Assembly: GCA_964563155.1 (NCBI GenBank)
Contig: CAZLVL010000002.1
Span: 114,577 to 178,576, forward strand
Source: DUPQ01 sp964563155
GTDB taxonomy: Bacteria > Bacillota > Clostridia > DUPQ01
Direction of reading: 5' to 3'
Length of the DNA stretch: 64,000 nucleotides
In this document: piece by piece, positions 44,901 to 51,833 of the stretch
Layout: each line of letters starts with the position of its first letter
How positions within the stretch are numbered: position 1 is the stretch's first letter
The notes under the pieces: model-generated
Databases searched by the model: none
Told to the model about the DNA's origin: nothing
Seen by the model: the letters and a program-made list of their open reading frames with translations, nothing else
Program-made: the position numbers and the translations under genes

Positions 44901-45056
44901 CTAAAGACAAGATATTATTACCCTTTTAATTTCTTTAAGAACCTTCATAATCCAATTCTTTAATTTTACATCTATGCCAAGCCTTTGATATGAGGGGTGA
45001 ACTATCAAATCTTGAATATAGGTATTGATGATACTATTAAAATAGTATCCACCACT
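44901..45056 (-). pseudogene. Remnant of a GNAT-type N-acetyltransferase (C-terminal part)
   Basis: Read on the minus strand, the frame gives GGYYFNSIINTYIQDLIVHP followed by SYQRLGIDVKLKNWIM and a stop at 44901. Y-I-Q-D-L-I-V-H-P-S-Y-Q-R-x-G-I is the acetyl-CoA-binding region of a GNAT enzyme. The N-terminal half is absent: upstream of about 45056 the sequence changes into a copy of the ATPase-associated repeat. No start codon with a ribosome site is present, so this is a truncated relic. Confidence 0.6.
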
Positions 45057-45092
45057 ATGAATTAAGTGCTATATTGCAGTTTTTTCATAGTG
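45053..45092. repeat. Orphan third copy of the ATPase-upstream repeat, ending in an inverted repeat
   Basis: CTATGAATTAAGTGCTATAT and the following TTGCAGTTTTTTCAT closely match the sequence upstream of the second DUF4143 gene (50512-50545). In this copy CACTATGA (45053-45060) and TCATAGTG (45085-45092) also form a terminal inverted repeat. No ATPase gene follows it; it abuts the GNAT relic. It probably marks a deletion or recombination scar. Confidence 0.65.
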
Positions 45093-45191
45093 CATCACCA
45101 ATGTTTTATGAATCCTTAAGTTGCTCTTGTTTTTCCTTATTATGTAGAAACGTTAAAGATGAATAAATTAGGTTGAATTTATTATCAAATT

Positions 45192-45302
45192 CTATTTTGA
45201 AAAATCTCCATAGATTAATTCTACATTAGATTTAACTAATAAATTTAATTGACATCGTTCAATTGTCTTTTTAGAAAGATCGGTTCCAACAAGTTTTTTC
45301 AT
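45192..45302 (-). pseudogene. Fragment of a SAM-dependent methyltransferase
   Basis: A 36-codon frame reads V-G-T-D-L-S-K-K-T-I-E-R-C, then N-V-E-L-I-Y-G-D-F-S before a stop. This resembles motif post-I (acidic residue after the second strand) and the G-D motif of class I methyltransferases. The glycine-rich motif I and the rest of the domain are missing. It lies between the GNAT relic and the first DUF4143 ATPase and is probably decayed DNA, not a functional gene. Confidence 0.45.
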
Positions 45303-45319
45303 AATTTACTATTTTTTAT

Positions 45320-46612
45320 TTAATATTTGCTTAGAACATCCAAATCTAGTAAAAACTCTTTTAAACTAATTAATAGGAACCCGTTATCATCATAATGTGC
45401 TCTAAAATTATCGTTAATTATTATAATCTTTTTAAATGAATCGTTAATGTTAATCAGCGATTTCTTTTCTTGATCTTTTTTTTCTTTTGAAAGCATTTGG
45501 TAGGCTGATTGAATATAGTATTTTAGATTCCCTTTATTAATAACAAAATCAACTTCTAGTTGTTTTCTTTTAAAAGTTCCACCAATTTTTTCATTAATTT
45601 CAACAATACCTACATCAACACTATAGCCTAACATAATTAATTGATTATAAATAATATTTTCCATTATATGTGTCGGTTCATATTGTCTAAAATTTAGTTT
45701 AGCATTTCTAATGCCAATATCAGTATAATAATATTTTGAATTTGCTCCAATATATTTTCTACCTTTAATATCGTATCTGTTAGCTTCACTTATAATAAAT
45801 GCGTCTTTTAAATGGTCTATATGTCTAGAAATAGTTTGGCTACTATATTTTTTATTTAGTTCACTTTTAAACGTTTTTTCAATCTTAGTTGTGTTTGTAA
45901 ACGACCCAATACTAGATGCAATTATAGTGGTCAATTTATCTAGTTCGTCAGTATTTCTTATATGATTCCTTTCAATTACATCTATTAGATAAGACTCATT
46001 AAATAATTTTTTTAAGTACAATTTTTTTTCTTCATCAGACTCAATGCTATAAACATTTGGAAGCCCACCATAAATTTGATATGTTTCGTATAGCATCTCA
46101 AAAGGCTTATCGATGCTTTGTTTTATTTCATATAAAGATAGGGGCATAACATGAATTTGATGTCCTCTACCTCTAAACTGGGTCAATATGTCTTTAGATA
46201 ACATTTTGGAATTACTGCCAGTTACATATACATCTACATTTGTTTTTCTTAATAGCTCATTTAAAACCTCATAAAAGCCAATATAATCATTTTTCAAATA
46301 AGGGTTTTCAATTTGTTCTACATATTGTATTTCATCAATAAAAACATAATTGATTTTATCTTCCAATAAATTCGAATTAATATATTCCATTAAAGCAAAC
46401 GGATTTCTATATTCTAAACTAGTCATTGAATCTAAATTTATTTTGATTATTTGATTTTGATTAATTTGATCTTCATTAATTAAATAATTATAAAATAATT
46501 TATTTAGAAGAAAGGATTTACCAACTCTTCTAATACCTGTAATCACTTTAATCATTCCGTTGCCTTTGCTTCTTATTAACTTATTTAAGTAGAAATTTCT
46601 GTCAAAATGCAT
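45320..46612 (-). CDS. AAA_14/DUF4143-family ATPase (copy 1)
   Basis: A 430-residue protein. The N-terminal AAA domain has TGIRRVGKSFLL (Walker A, about residue 27), YVFIDEIQYVE (Walker B, about 90), a sensor YVTGSNSKML (about 128) and FRGRGHQIHVMPLS. The C-terminal DUF4143 region holds KYYYTDIGIRNAKLNFRQ, then E-x-n-I-I-Y-N-Q-L and L-E-V-D-F-V-I, the E and E-x-D pattern of a PD-(D/E)xK-like fold. The function of the family is unknown. Start 46612 follows AAAGGAGATAGAG; an in-frame ATG at 46651 lies on the ribosome-site side. Its paralogue is at 49254-50501 and both have paired upstream palindromes. Confidence 0.88.
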   Translation of the reverse strand: MHFDRNFYLNKLIRSKGNGMIKVITGIRRVGKSFLLNKLFYNYLINEDQINQNQIIKINLDSMTSLEYRNPFALMEYINSNLLEDKINYVFIDEIQYVEQIENPYLKNDYIGFYEVLNELLRKTNVDVYVTGSNSKMLSKDILTQFRGRGHQIHVMPLSLYEIKQSIDKPFEMLYETYQIYGGLPNVYSIESDEEKKLYLKKLFNESYLIDVIERNHIRNTDELDKLTTIIASSIGSFTNTTKIEKTFKSELNKKYSSQTISRHIDHLKDAFIISEANRYDIKGRKYIGANSKYYYTDIGIRNAKLNFRQYEPTHIMENIIYNQLIMLGYSVDVGIVEINEKIGGTFKRKQLEVDFVINKGNLKYYIQSAYQMLSKEKKDQEKKSLININDSFKKIIIINDNFRAHYDDNGFLLISLKEFLLDLDVLSKY

Positions 46613-46627
46613 CTCTATCTCCTTTTT

Positions 46628-46715
46628 TTGCAACAATTGCAATTTTATCACTTATATTTTACAACAAACGAGATTCATTTGCGACAGATATCACTTATTT
46701 TTGCAATAATTGCAA
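46628..46715. promoter_or_regulatory. Paired TTGCAA-type palindromes upstream of ATPase copy 1
   Basis: TTGCAACAATTGCAA (46628-46642, centre 46635) and TTGCAATAATTGCAA (46701-46715, centre 46708) are 73 bp apart centre to centre. The first is 16 bp before the start codon, overlapping the leader; the second lies further upstream. ATCACTTAT occurs twice between them. The layout suggests one regulator binding two sites on the same helix face, perhaps by looping. The regulator is not known. Confidence 0.7.
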
Positions 46716-46742
46716 AAAATTCAGTTAATTGTAAAGTAGGAT

Positions 46743-47036
46743 AACTAGTTCTTTGGATATCCTCTTATCAAGCCGTACGTGCCCTTTTAAGGCAATCTCA
46801 CCACACCCTTTGTTCTACTTCACTTGTTTCCGGCAGTACTCAGCTATCTGTCAAACAATGCCTGTCCATAGATACTATGCCATTTAAACGTAAGCGTATT
46901 TCATACAAGGTTAATCATATGTTTTCGTCTTAACGTTCAACCAGCAATCCACAAATATTTAACAATCTGCTATACAATTTCACTGTATTCGGATTTTTCA
47001 AATTAGAGTCTTAAAGAAGGCTTGTAGTTCATTGTT
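46743..47036. other. Gene-free island segment, unassigned remnant DNA
   Basis: No start-to-stop frame with a ribosome site is seen on either strand. The minus strand holds GGGCACGTACGGCTTG (near 46788-46773), reminiscent of the 3' half of a group II intron domain V, but the 5' half needed for the hairpin is not present. Base composition is less A+T-rich than the surroundings. It is most likely debris of a mobile element. Confidence 0.25.
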
Positions 47037-49025
47037 TTAATCTGGGTAATTAATTGTTACTTTGTTATCCCCCATATAAAACTCGCAGCTCATATTGTCA
47101 AATAAACCTTCAACAGGTTTAAAGGTATAGGTTTTAAAGCCATCATCTGTGTCAATTCCTAAAAAATATTTGAATGCTATTGTCGCTGGTGCTCCGCTCC
47201 AGGCATGATTTTTAGTTCCAAGAATAAAAAAATCTTCCCAAAGGGTGCTGTTCTCGTTAACAGCTAGGTTATAGTATCTTGATACCATCCTACGATAAGC
47301 TTCTTCTATGTACCCCATTTGACATAATGCTTCCAATACAAAATTTTCCATAAAAACCGTAGCATTGAAAACCTTTAACAATATTCCTTTTATTTTTTCA
47401 TAGTTTTCTTTCTCACACAAGCCGGCTAGTACTGCCACAGCATTTGCACGATCATCGACAACGTCTTTACTGGCATAATAAGATCCCTTCCAAAACCTTT
47501 TGTTAAAGTTAGAGCCTATCTGCTCTATCCGCTCATTAATAAATGAGTCATATCGATGATCATCGAGCAAGTCTGCCACTTTTTTTACAAATTTCAAAGA
47601 AGAGTAGTACCATGCATTTTCCAAAACATCCTGATCAACATTGTACAAGTGATCAAACCAGCTCCAGTCGCCATTTCTATGTTTTAAAAGACCACTTTGC
47701 ATTTCCCAAAGCATCAAATATTTAACAGATGGCTCGAAACTAAGTTTAAGAACATCCAAATCATTGGTATACTTGTAATATGTGGAAATAATTCCATACT
47801 CACCGATTGCAATAAGACTTTGTGCAGGCAACTCGCTCGAGTGAACACCGGGCACACATCCCACCAGCTTGTCTCCCTTACGTAAATTGATAAAATCATA
47901 AATACACTTCTTAAGCAGTTTTTGAGCACTTTGGCTAAGAAGGAAAAAAACCTGAGGCGCCTGAACTGCAACATCACCAATCCACTGTCCACGTTCCCGA
48001 TCGGGGCAATCCATAAAATTATCTCTCATGCATACATATAAAGTACGTGCGGCCTTTTCAACCAATCTATTTGTAATATCACATGAACAGTGAAATTTAC
48101 CGATTATATCGCAATCATAGCCTGTGTCAAAATACCCAATCTCCATAATCTCAATATCTTGGTCTGTTTCAATAATAAACTTTTCCCCAAAAAGATAAAA
48201 ATTGGATGTAAATTCATTAATCCCTTCTTTGCAGATATATTCAATTCTATGATTTTTGTACAGGGAATGCTCATCACCGGGACCACCATAGGTTTCATAA
48301 CGGTCGGTTTTTATATTTAAAACAGTATTTTTTTTTGCTACAAGAACAAAATGTATCAGGGCTTGCGCTGCATGTAAAAACTTAACTTCATAATAATTGT
48401 TTTTCTTAAGAGGTTTGCATGAAGTATAAGGAAATTTTTTAATTAGAGGTATGGGCCTCTCATACAAAATCTGCTCTTTATTTGGAGGATATACTATAGA
48501 AGATTCAAGATTATGATAATCAGCAGGATTATAAATGTCTTTTTTATCTAAATTTGCATCAAAGCCAATATTGTATCCCCCATATAGATATGATGGCTCT
48601 TCATCTCCCTCTGTTTGATAAAAAGCAGGGTGATATTTATATTTAAAGCCAGAATCACTATTAATTCCTATTTTCTCAGCTTCAAAGTACAAGTAAGGTG
48701 TACCGGAATCAACATTGTTTCTCCCCTCATTACCATAGTACCAGCACTCAATAGCAATCATATTATGCCCAATATGCAAAAACTTAGTAATATCCACAAT
48801 ATCCGCATAACCGGCCCCTGGGAGGCTCTCCCTAAAAAGTCCGCCTTCAAAAACCACTTGCTTTTCATTTATATACAGCCAGTATTTTGTGTCGACAGAA
48901 ATAATTGCTTCTACCTTTTCAGGAATTTTGTCTATTAAAAACCTTCTGTAAAATATTACATGCTGATTTGGGGATATACAATCTTTCGTCCATATAAACT
49001 TAGCATTTGTTTGTATTGCCTTCAT
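47037..49025 (-). CDS. Alpha-L-rhamnosidase, GH78-like
   Basis: A 662-residue cytoplasmic glycosidase. The N-terminal half (about 1-290) is beta-rich, with carbohydrate-binding-like FYRRFLID and GGLFRESLPGAGYADI. The (alpha/alpha)6 domain holds M-D-C-P-D-R-E-R-G-Q-W-I-G-D, the GH78 acidic cluster, then WSWFDHLYNVD, an E-N-S-T-L-W-E-D-F segment with the likely base Glu, and NHAWSGAPAT. The start at 49025 follows AAAGGACAG; the ATG at 49049 is upstream of that site. There is no signal peptide. The gene has a more balanced codon use than neighbouring genes and sits between two island ATPases, consistent with transfer. The substrate could be rhamnosides or a related sugar. Confidence 0.85.
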   Translation of the reverse strand: MKAIQTNAKFIWTKDCISPNQHVIFYRRFLIDKIPEKVEAIISVDTKYWLYINEKQVVFEGGLFRESLPGAGYADIVDITKFLHIGHNMIAIECWYYGNEGRNNVDSGTPYLYFEAEKIGINSDSGFKYKYHPAFYQTEGDEEPSYLYGGYNIGFDANLDKKDIYNPADYHNLESSIVYPPNKEQILYERPIPLIKKFPYTSCKPLKKNNYYEVKFLHAAQALIHFVLVAKKNTVLNIKTDRYETYGGPGDEHSLYKNHRIEYICKEGINEFTSNFYLFGEKFIIETDQDIEIMEIGYFDTGYDCDIIGKFHCSCDITNRLVEKAARTLYVCMRDNFMDCPDRERGQWIGDVAVQAPQVFFLLSQSAQKLLKKCIYDFINLRKGDKLVGCVPGVHSSELPAQSLIAIGEYGIISTYYKYTNDLDVLKLSFEPSVKYLMLWEMQSGLLKHRNGDWSWFDHLYNVDQDVLENAWYYSSLKFVKKVADLLDDHRYDSFINERIEQIGSNFNKRFWKGSYYASKDVVDDRANAVAVLAGLCEKENYEKIKGILLKVFNATVFMENFVLEALCQMGYIEEAYRRMVSRYYNLAVNENSTLWEDFFILGTKNHAWSGAPATIAFKYFLGIDTDDGFKTYTFKPVEGLFDNMSCEFYMGDNKVTINYPD

Positions 49026-49196
49026 TTTCTGTCCTTTATCATTCCACACTGATTGGGTTATTTAAAAATATCTGAAACTTCCACGCCAAGTATATAGTGT
49101 GGCTACTAGGTTTACAAGATAGCAAATAACAAGATAATGTAAAACAATTGCTTACATAAACCTTCATAATATTTCAATATTCATCAATATATTGCT

Positions 49197-49252
49197 CTCA
49201 TATTAATCCCCAACTTCTATCTGCTCGGTGCATTGTTAAAATATGGTCTGAT
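49197..49252. repeat. Direct repeat, left copy (matches 51520-51575)
   Basis: CTCATATTAATCCC, then GCTCGGTGCATTGTTAAAA and TCTGAT, recur with few changes at 51520-51575 in the same orientation, 2.3 kb away. The two copies bracket ATPase copy 2 and the decayed regulator. The minus-strand reading of the right copy gives T-M-L-R-A-V-K-N-L-G-I, faintly like a serine recombinase, but both copies contain stops. Confidence 0.65.
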
Positions 49253-49253
49253 T

Positions 49254-50501
49254 TTAATATTTATTAAAAACACTTAAATCTAATAAAAACTCTTTTAAGC
49301 CAATAAAAAGGGTTCCCTTATCATTCTTCCAAGCCTTAATATCTTCCCTTACAATAATAACCTTCTTAAATGAATCTTTAATAGCAACCAGAGGCCTTTC
49401 TTCTTGCTCCCTTTTTTCTGCATTTGGCATCATATATGCAGATTGAATATATATTCTATCACTTCCAATATTACAAATAAAATCAACCTCTAACTGTTTG
49501 TAAGTATATTCACCTTTTTCTATATTCCTAACTTCTACAAGTCCAACATCAACATTATATCCCCTATACAATAGCTCATTATAAATAATGTTCTCCATAA
49601 TATGATTTTCTTCATGCTGCCTAAAATTAAGTAAAGCATTTCTTAGTCCAATATCTGTATAATAATACTTACTAGGTGTGCTTATATATTTTCTGCCCTT
49701 AACATCATATCTTTCTGATTTGTTAATAATAAAAGCTTCGATTAAATAATCAATATATTTTTTTATTGTTACATCTGTAGTAGTGATCCCATTACTTTTA
49801 AAGGTGTCTGAAATCCTTTTTGGATTATTTAAGGACCCAATGGACGAAGCTAAAACTTCCATGAGTTTTTCCATGACTATATCGTCTTTTAAACTATTTC
49901 TTTCTACAATGTCTTTTAAGTAAGTTAAATCCAATAATTGTTTAAGATATGTGATTTTTTCCTCATCGCTTTTTTTACTTAAAATTAATGGTAATCCGCC
50001 ATATGTATAATATTCTTTCCATGCTTCAGAAAAATCAAGTTCAGCAGCTTCATAATATTCTTTAAAAGAAAGTGGTCTAACTCTAATTTCATCACCTCTT
50101 CCTCTAAATTCAGTTATAACATCACTTGATAGAAACTTTGAGTTTGAGCCAGTAACATAAATATCTAACTTTCTATTTCTATTTAAACCATTTAATAAAC
50201 TTTCAAACCCTTCACAAAGTTGAATCTCATCGATTATTAAATAATAAACATTATCATTTACGATTTTCGATTCAATTTGGTCTCTTAATGATTTGCGATC
50301 TCTAAGGTCTTCAAACTTATCACTATCTAGATCTATTAAAATAATATTATCAGGAGATACTCCTGCTTTAAGCAGATATTCTTTATAAATTTCAAAAAGC
50401 AAAAAAGATTTACCAGATCTTCTAATACCAGTAATAATTTTTATTGCGCTATTTTCTTTTCGATTAATTAATTTTTGCAAGTACAAGTCTCTTTTAATCA
50501 T
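49254..50501 (-). CDS. AAA_14/DUF4143-family ATPase (copy 2)
   Basis: A 415-residue paralogue of the gene at 45320-46612. The AAA part has TGIRRSGKSFLL (Walker A, about residue 23), YLIIDEIQLCE (Walker B, about 91) and YVTGSNSKFLSSDV. The DUF4143 part has KYYYTDIGLRNALLNFRQ, N-I-I-Y-N-E-L-L and L-E-V-D-F-I, then IQSAYMM. The two copies are clearly homologous along their whole length but differ at many positions, so they are diverged paralogues and not a recent duplication. The start has AGAGGTGAT upstream, embedded in the first of two 31-bp direct repeats. No partner toxin or antitoxin is adjacent. Confidence 0.88.
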   Translation of the reverse strand: MIKRDLYLQKLINRKENSAIKIITGIRRSGKSFLLFEIYKEYLLKAGVSPDNIILIDLDSDKFEDLRDRKSLRDQIESKIVNDNVYYLIIDEIQLCEGFESLLNGLNRNRKLDIYVTGSNSKFLSSDVITEFRGRGDEIRVRPLSFKEYYEAAELDFSEAWKEYYTYGGLPLILSKKSDEEKITYLKQLLDLTYLKDIVERNSLKDDIVMEKLMEVLASSIGSLNNPKRISDTFKSNGITTTDVTIKKYIDYLIEAFIINKSERYDVKGRKYISTPSKYYYTDIGLRNALLNFRQHEENHIMENIIYNELLYRGYNVDVGLVEVRNIEKGEYTYKQLEVDFICNIGSDRIYIQSAYMMPNAEKREQEERPLVAIKDSFKKVIIVREDIKAWKNDKGTLFIGLKEFLLDLSVFNKY

Positions 50502-50511
50502 ATGATCACCT

Positions 50512-50613
50512 CTATGAATTTAATGCAATATTGCAGTTTTTTCATACTCAAATTAACATAATTAGGGAAAAACGTCAATAAGCACTATGAATTTAATGCA
50601 ATGTTGCAGTTTT
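50512..50613. promoter_or_regulatory. Two direct repeats with TGCAA palindromes upstream of ATPase copy 2
   Basis: CTATGAATTTAATGCAAT followed by A or G and TTGCAGTTTT occurs at 50512 and again at 50585. Each holds a 12-bp palindrome, TGCAATATTGCA (50524-50535) and TGCAATGTTGCA (50597-50608), with centres 73 bp apart, the same spacing as upstream of ATPase copy 1. The first is 23 bp before the start codon. Arms match those at copy 1 but the spacer is 2 rather than 3 nt. Confidence 0.72.
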
Positions 50614-50683
50614 CTCTTAATCATATTAATATTTGATGAATCATTCTTAGATAATTTTTTCTAGTGATTTTTAACTTAAAGGA

Positions 50684-50833
50684 TTATAATGGTCCCATAA
50701 AATGAGACCAAATGGCTTTATCGTCATCTTCTTTATACTCTTTACTGATAAAACTTCCCTCAAGCGGGATTTTCACCGTGTCTTTCAGCGACACCGAATA
50801 GGAGAGTAAAATCTGATGGGCAGTTTTATCACC
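50684..50833 (-). pseudogene. Unidentified C-terminal gene fragment
   Basis: An open frame without a start or ribosome site reads H-Q-I-L-L-S-Y-S-V-S-L-K-D-T-V-K-I-P-L-E-G, then a Lys/Glu/Asp-rich stretch and W-S-H-F-M-G-P-L, ending at a TAA at 50684. Base composition is more GC-rich than the flanks, suggesting a different source. I do not recognise the family. It lies between the AlbA_2 relic and the ATPase copy 2 promoter region. Confidence 0.35.
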
Positions 50834-50850
50834 TCAAGAAAACAGGTTTT

Positions 50851-51386
50851 CTATTTTAATATTTTCCAATAGCCTGATTTTAAAGACCCTTCCCTGATAA
50901 TTATGCTTTTATCTCTTAGTTCTTTTATAGCTCTTTCCACAGTTCTTGTACTTTTGTTAATTAATTCTGCCATTTCATCAGCTGTAACGTTAGAATCCTT
51001 TTTAATAATATCTATCAAATAAATCAAACAACTCTTTTGTTCTATGTCTGCTTCTACCTTTATAAAAACCTTCAACACTTAAACCATCCGGTAAGGTTCC
51101 GGCAGAATGAATTTCTATTCGATTATCAAAAACATATATTATTGGAGGGTTTTGAGTAACCCAGTCATTATATGTAGCTGCATTAAGCCAAGCTTCTTCA
51201 AATGCTTCGTTATCAAATCTTCTTATATCATATCTTCCAATTGCTGCTAAAGATTCATTGTGTTTTATAATCAATACCAATATATATTGTTCCACCTTCA
51301 GTATTTAAAAAAGCGACAACTTTTCTTGCAAAGTCTTTATCCACTTTTCTTTTTAATTCTGTTGTTTCGGTTTCATTAAATATCAC
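50851..51386 (-). pseudogene. Decayed AlbA_2-type regulator
   Basis: Three pieces in different frames make up a shortened relative of the gene at 11155-12501. A GTG at 51386 with AGGTGG upstream starts F-N-E-T-E-T-T-E-L-K-R-K and A-F-L-N-T-E-G-G-T-I-Y-I-G-I, then reaches a stop. A second frame continues EAFEEAWLNAATYNDWVTQN and the PDGLSVEGFYKG region. A third frame (from about 51045) gives the helix-turn-helix VTADEMAELINKSTRTVERA and GYWKILK before the stop. A large internal part is missing, with frameshifts. The promoter repeats upstream are still present. Confidence 0.8.
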
Positions 51387-51420
51387 AGTAAGACCACCTT
51401 TTTATTTTTTTATATCAGGT

Positions 51421-51441
51421 TGTCGGATTAAATGTCGGATT
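51421..51441. promoter_or_regulatory. Two direct TGTCGGATT repeats upstream of the decayed AlbA_2 gene
   Basis: TGTCGGATT at 51421-51429 and 51433-51441, a 12-nt step, 35 bp before the GTG start. This mirrors the TGTCACC repeats 32 bp before the intact homologue at 12501, with the same TGTC core, so the site type appears conserved while its outer bases differ. Confidence 0.6.
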
Positions 51442-51519
51442 AATTTTACTAGAATATTTTAAAGCGACTGTCAGTATAAAAATCTCCATGTGTATTTCTC
51501 TGCTCACAAATAGACTGCA

Positions 51520-51575
51520 CTCATATTAATCCCTAAATTTTTAACGGCTCGGAGCATCGTTAAAAGATGTCTGAT
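51520..51575. repeat. Direct repeat, right copy (matches 49197-49252)
   Basis: CTCATATTAATCCC, GCTCGGAGCATCGTTAAAA and TCTGAT repeat the left copy with several substitutions and an indel. The rest of the gene-free stretch 51387-51694 holds only the TGTCGGATT repeats and the tRNA-Ser terminator. Confidence 0.65.
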
Positions 51576-51640
51576 GTAAGGTACAAAATTTAACGATTTG
51601 CTTCTTAGTAGGTAAATTTTTAAGTATCATATTTTTAGGC

Positions 51641-51689
51641 AAAAAAATACCACCTATCGTCAAAAATCCTTTTATCAATAGATGGTATT
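51641..51689 (-). terminator. Rho-independent terminator of tRNA-Ser
   Basis: AATACCACCTAT (51646-51657) pairs, with one mismatch, with ATAGATGGTATT (51678-51689); the minus-strand T-run is the complement of 51641-51647. It lies 6 bp after the tRNA 3' end. Confidence 0.8.
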
Positions 51690-51694
51690 AGATC

Positions 51695-51785
51695 TGGCGG
51701 AGAGGGAGGGATTCGAACCCTCGGAACGCTTCCACGTTCACACGATTTCCAGTCGTGCGCCTTAGACCAGCTCAGCCACCTCTCC
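51695..51785 (-). tRNA. tRNA-Ser (anticodon GGA)
   Basis: A class II tRNA on the minus strand: acceptor GGAGAGG with CCTCTCC, anticodon stem CACGA/TCGTG with loop CTGGAAA giving GGA. A long variable arm (GAACGTGGAAGCGTTC) follows, then the T-loop TTCGAAT, discriminator G and encoded CCA (51697-51695). 91 nt. Its 3' end faces the accessory island. Confidence 0.95.
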
Positions 51786-51798
51786 AGATGCATGGTAT

Positions 51799-51827
51799 AT
51801 TTTATATACCAGATAATGATATGTCAA
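51799..51827 (-). promoter_or_regulatory. Sigma-A promoter of tRNA-Ser
   Basis: On the minus strand TTGACA (51827-51822), 17-nt spacer, TAAAAT (51804-51799), 13 bp before the tRNA 5' end and just after the stop of the upstream dehydrogenase gene. Perfect -35. Confidence 0.75.
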
Positions 51828-51833
51828 TGACAT

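Noticed and set aside
45320..50501. The two DUF4143 ATPases as a recent tandem duplication or insertion sequence
   Set aside because: The copies differ throughout, are separated by a GH78 gene, and lack terminal inverted repeats or a transposase.
51695..51785. Attachment-site duplication of the tRNA-Ser 3' end at the far island border
   Set aside because: No matching stretch was found around 44.9-45.3 kb or inside the island, so no att sites are annotated.
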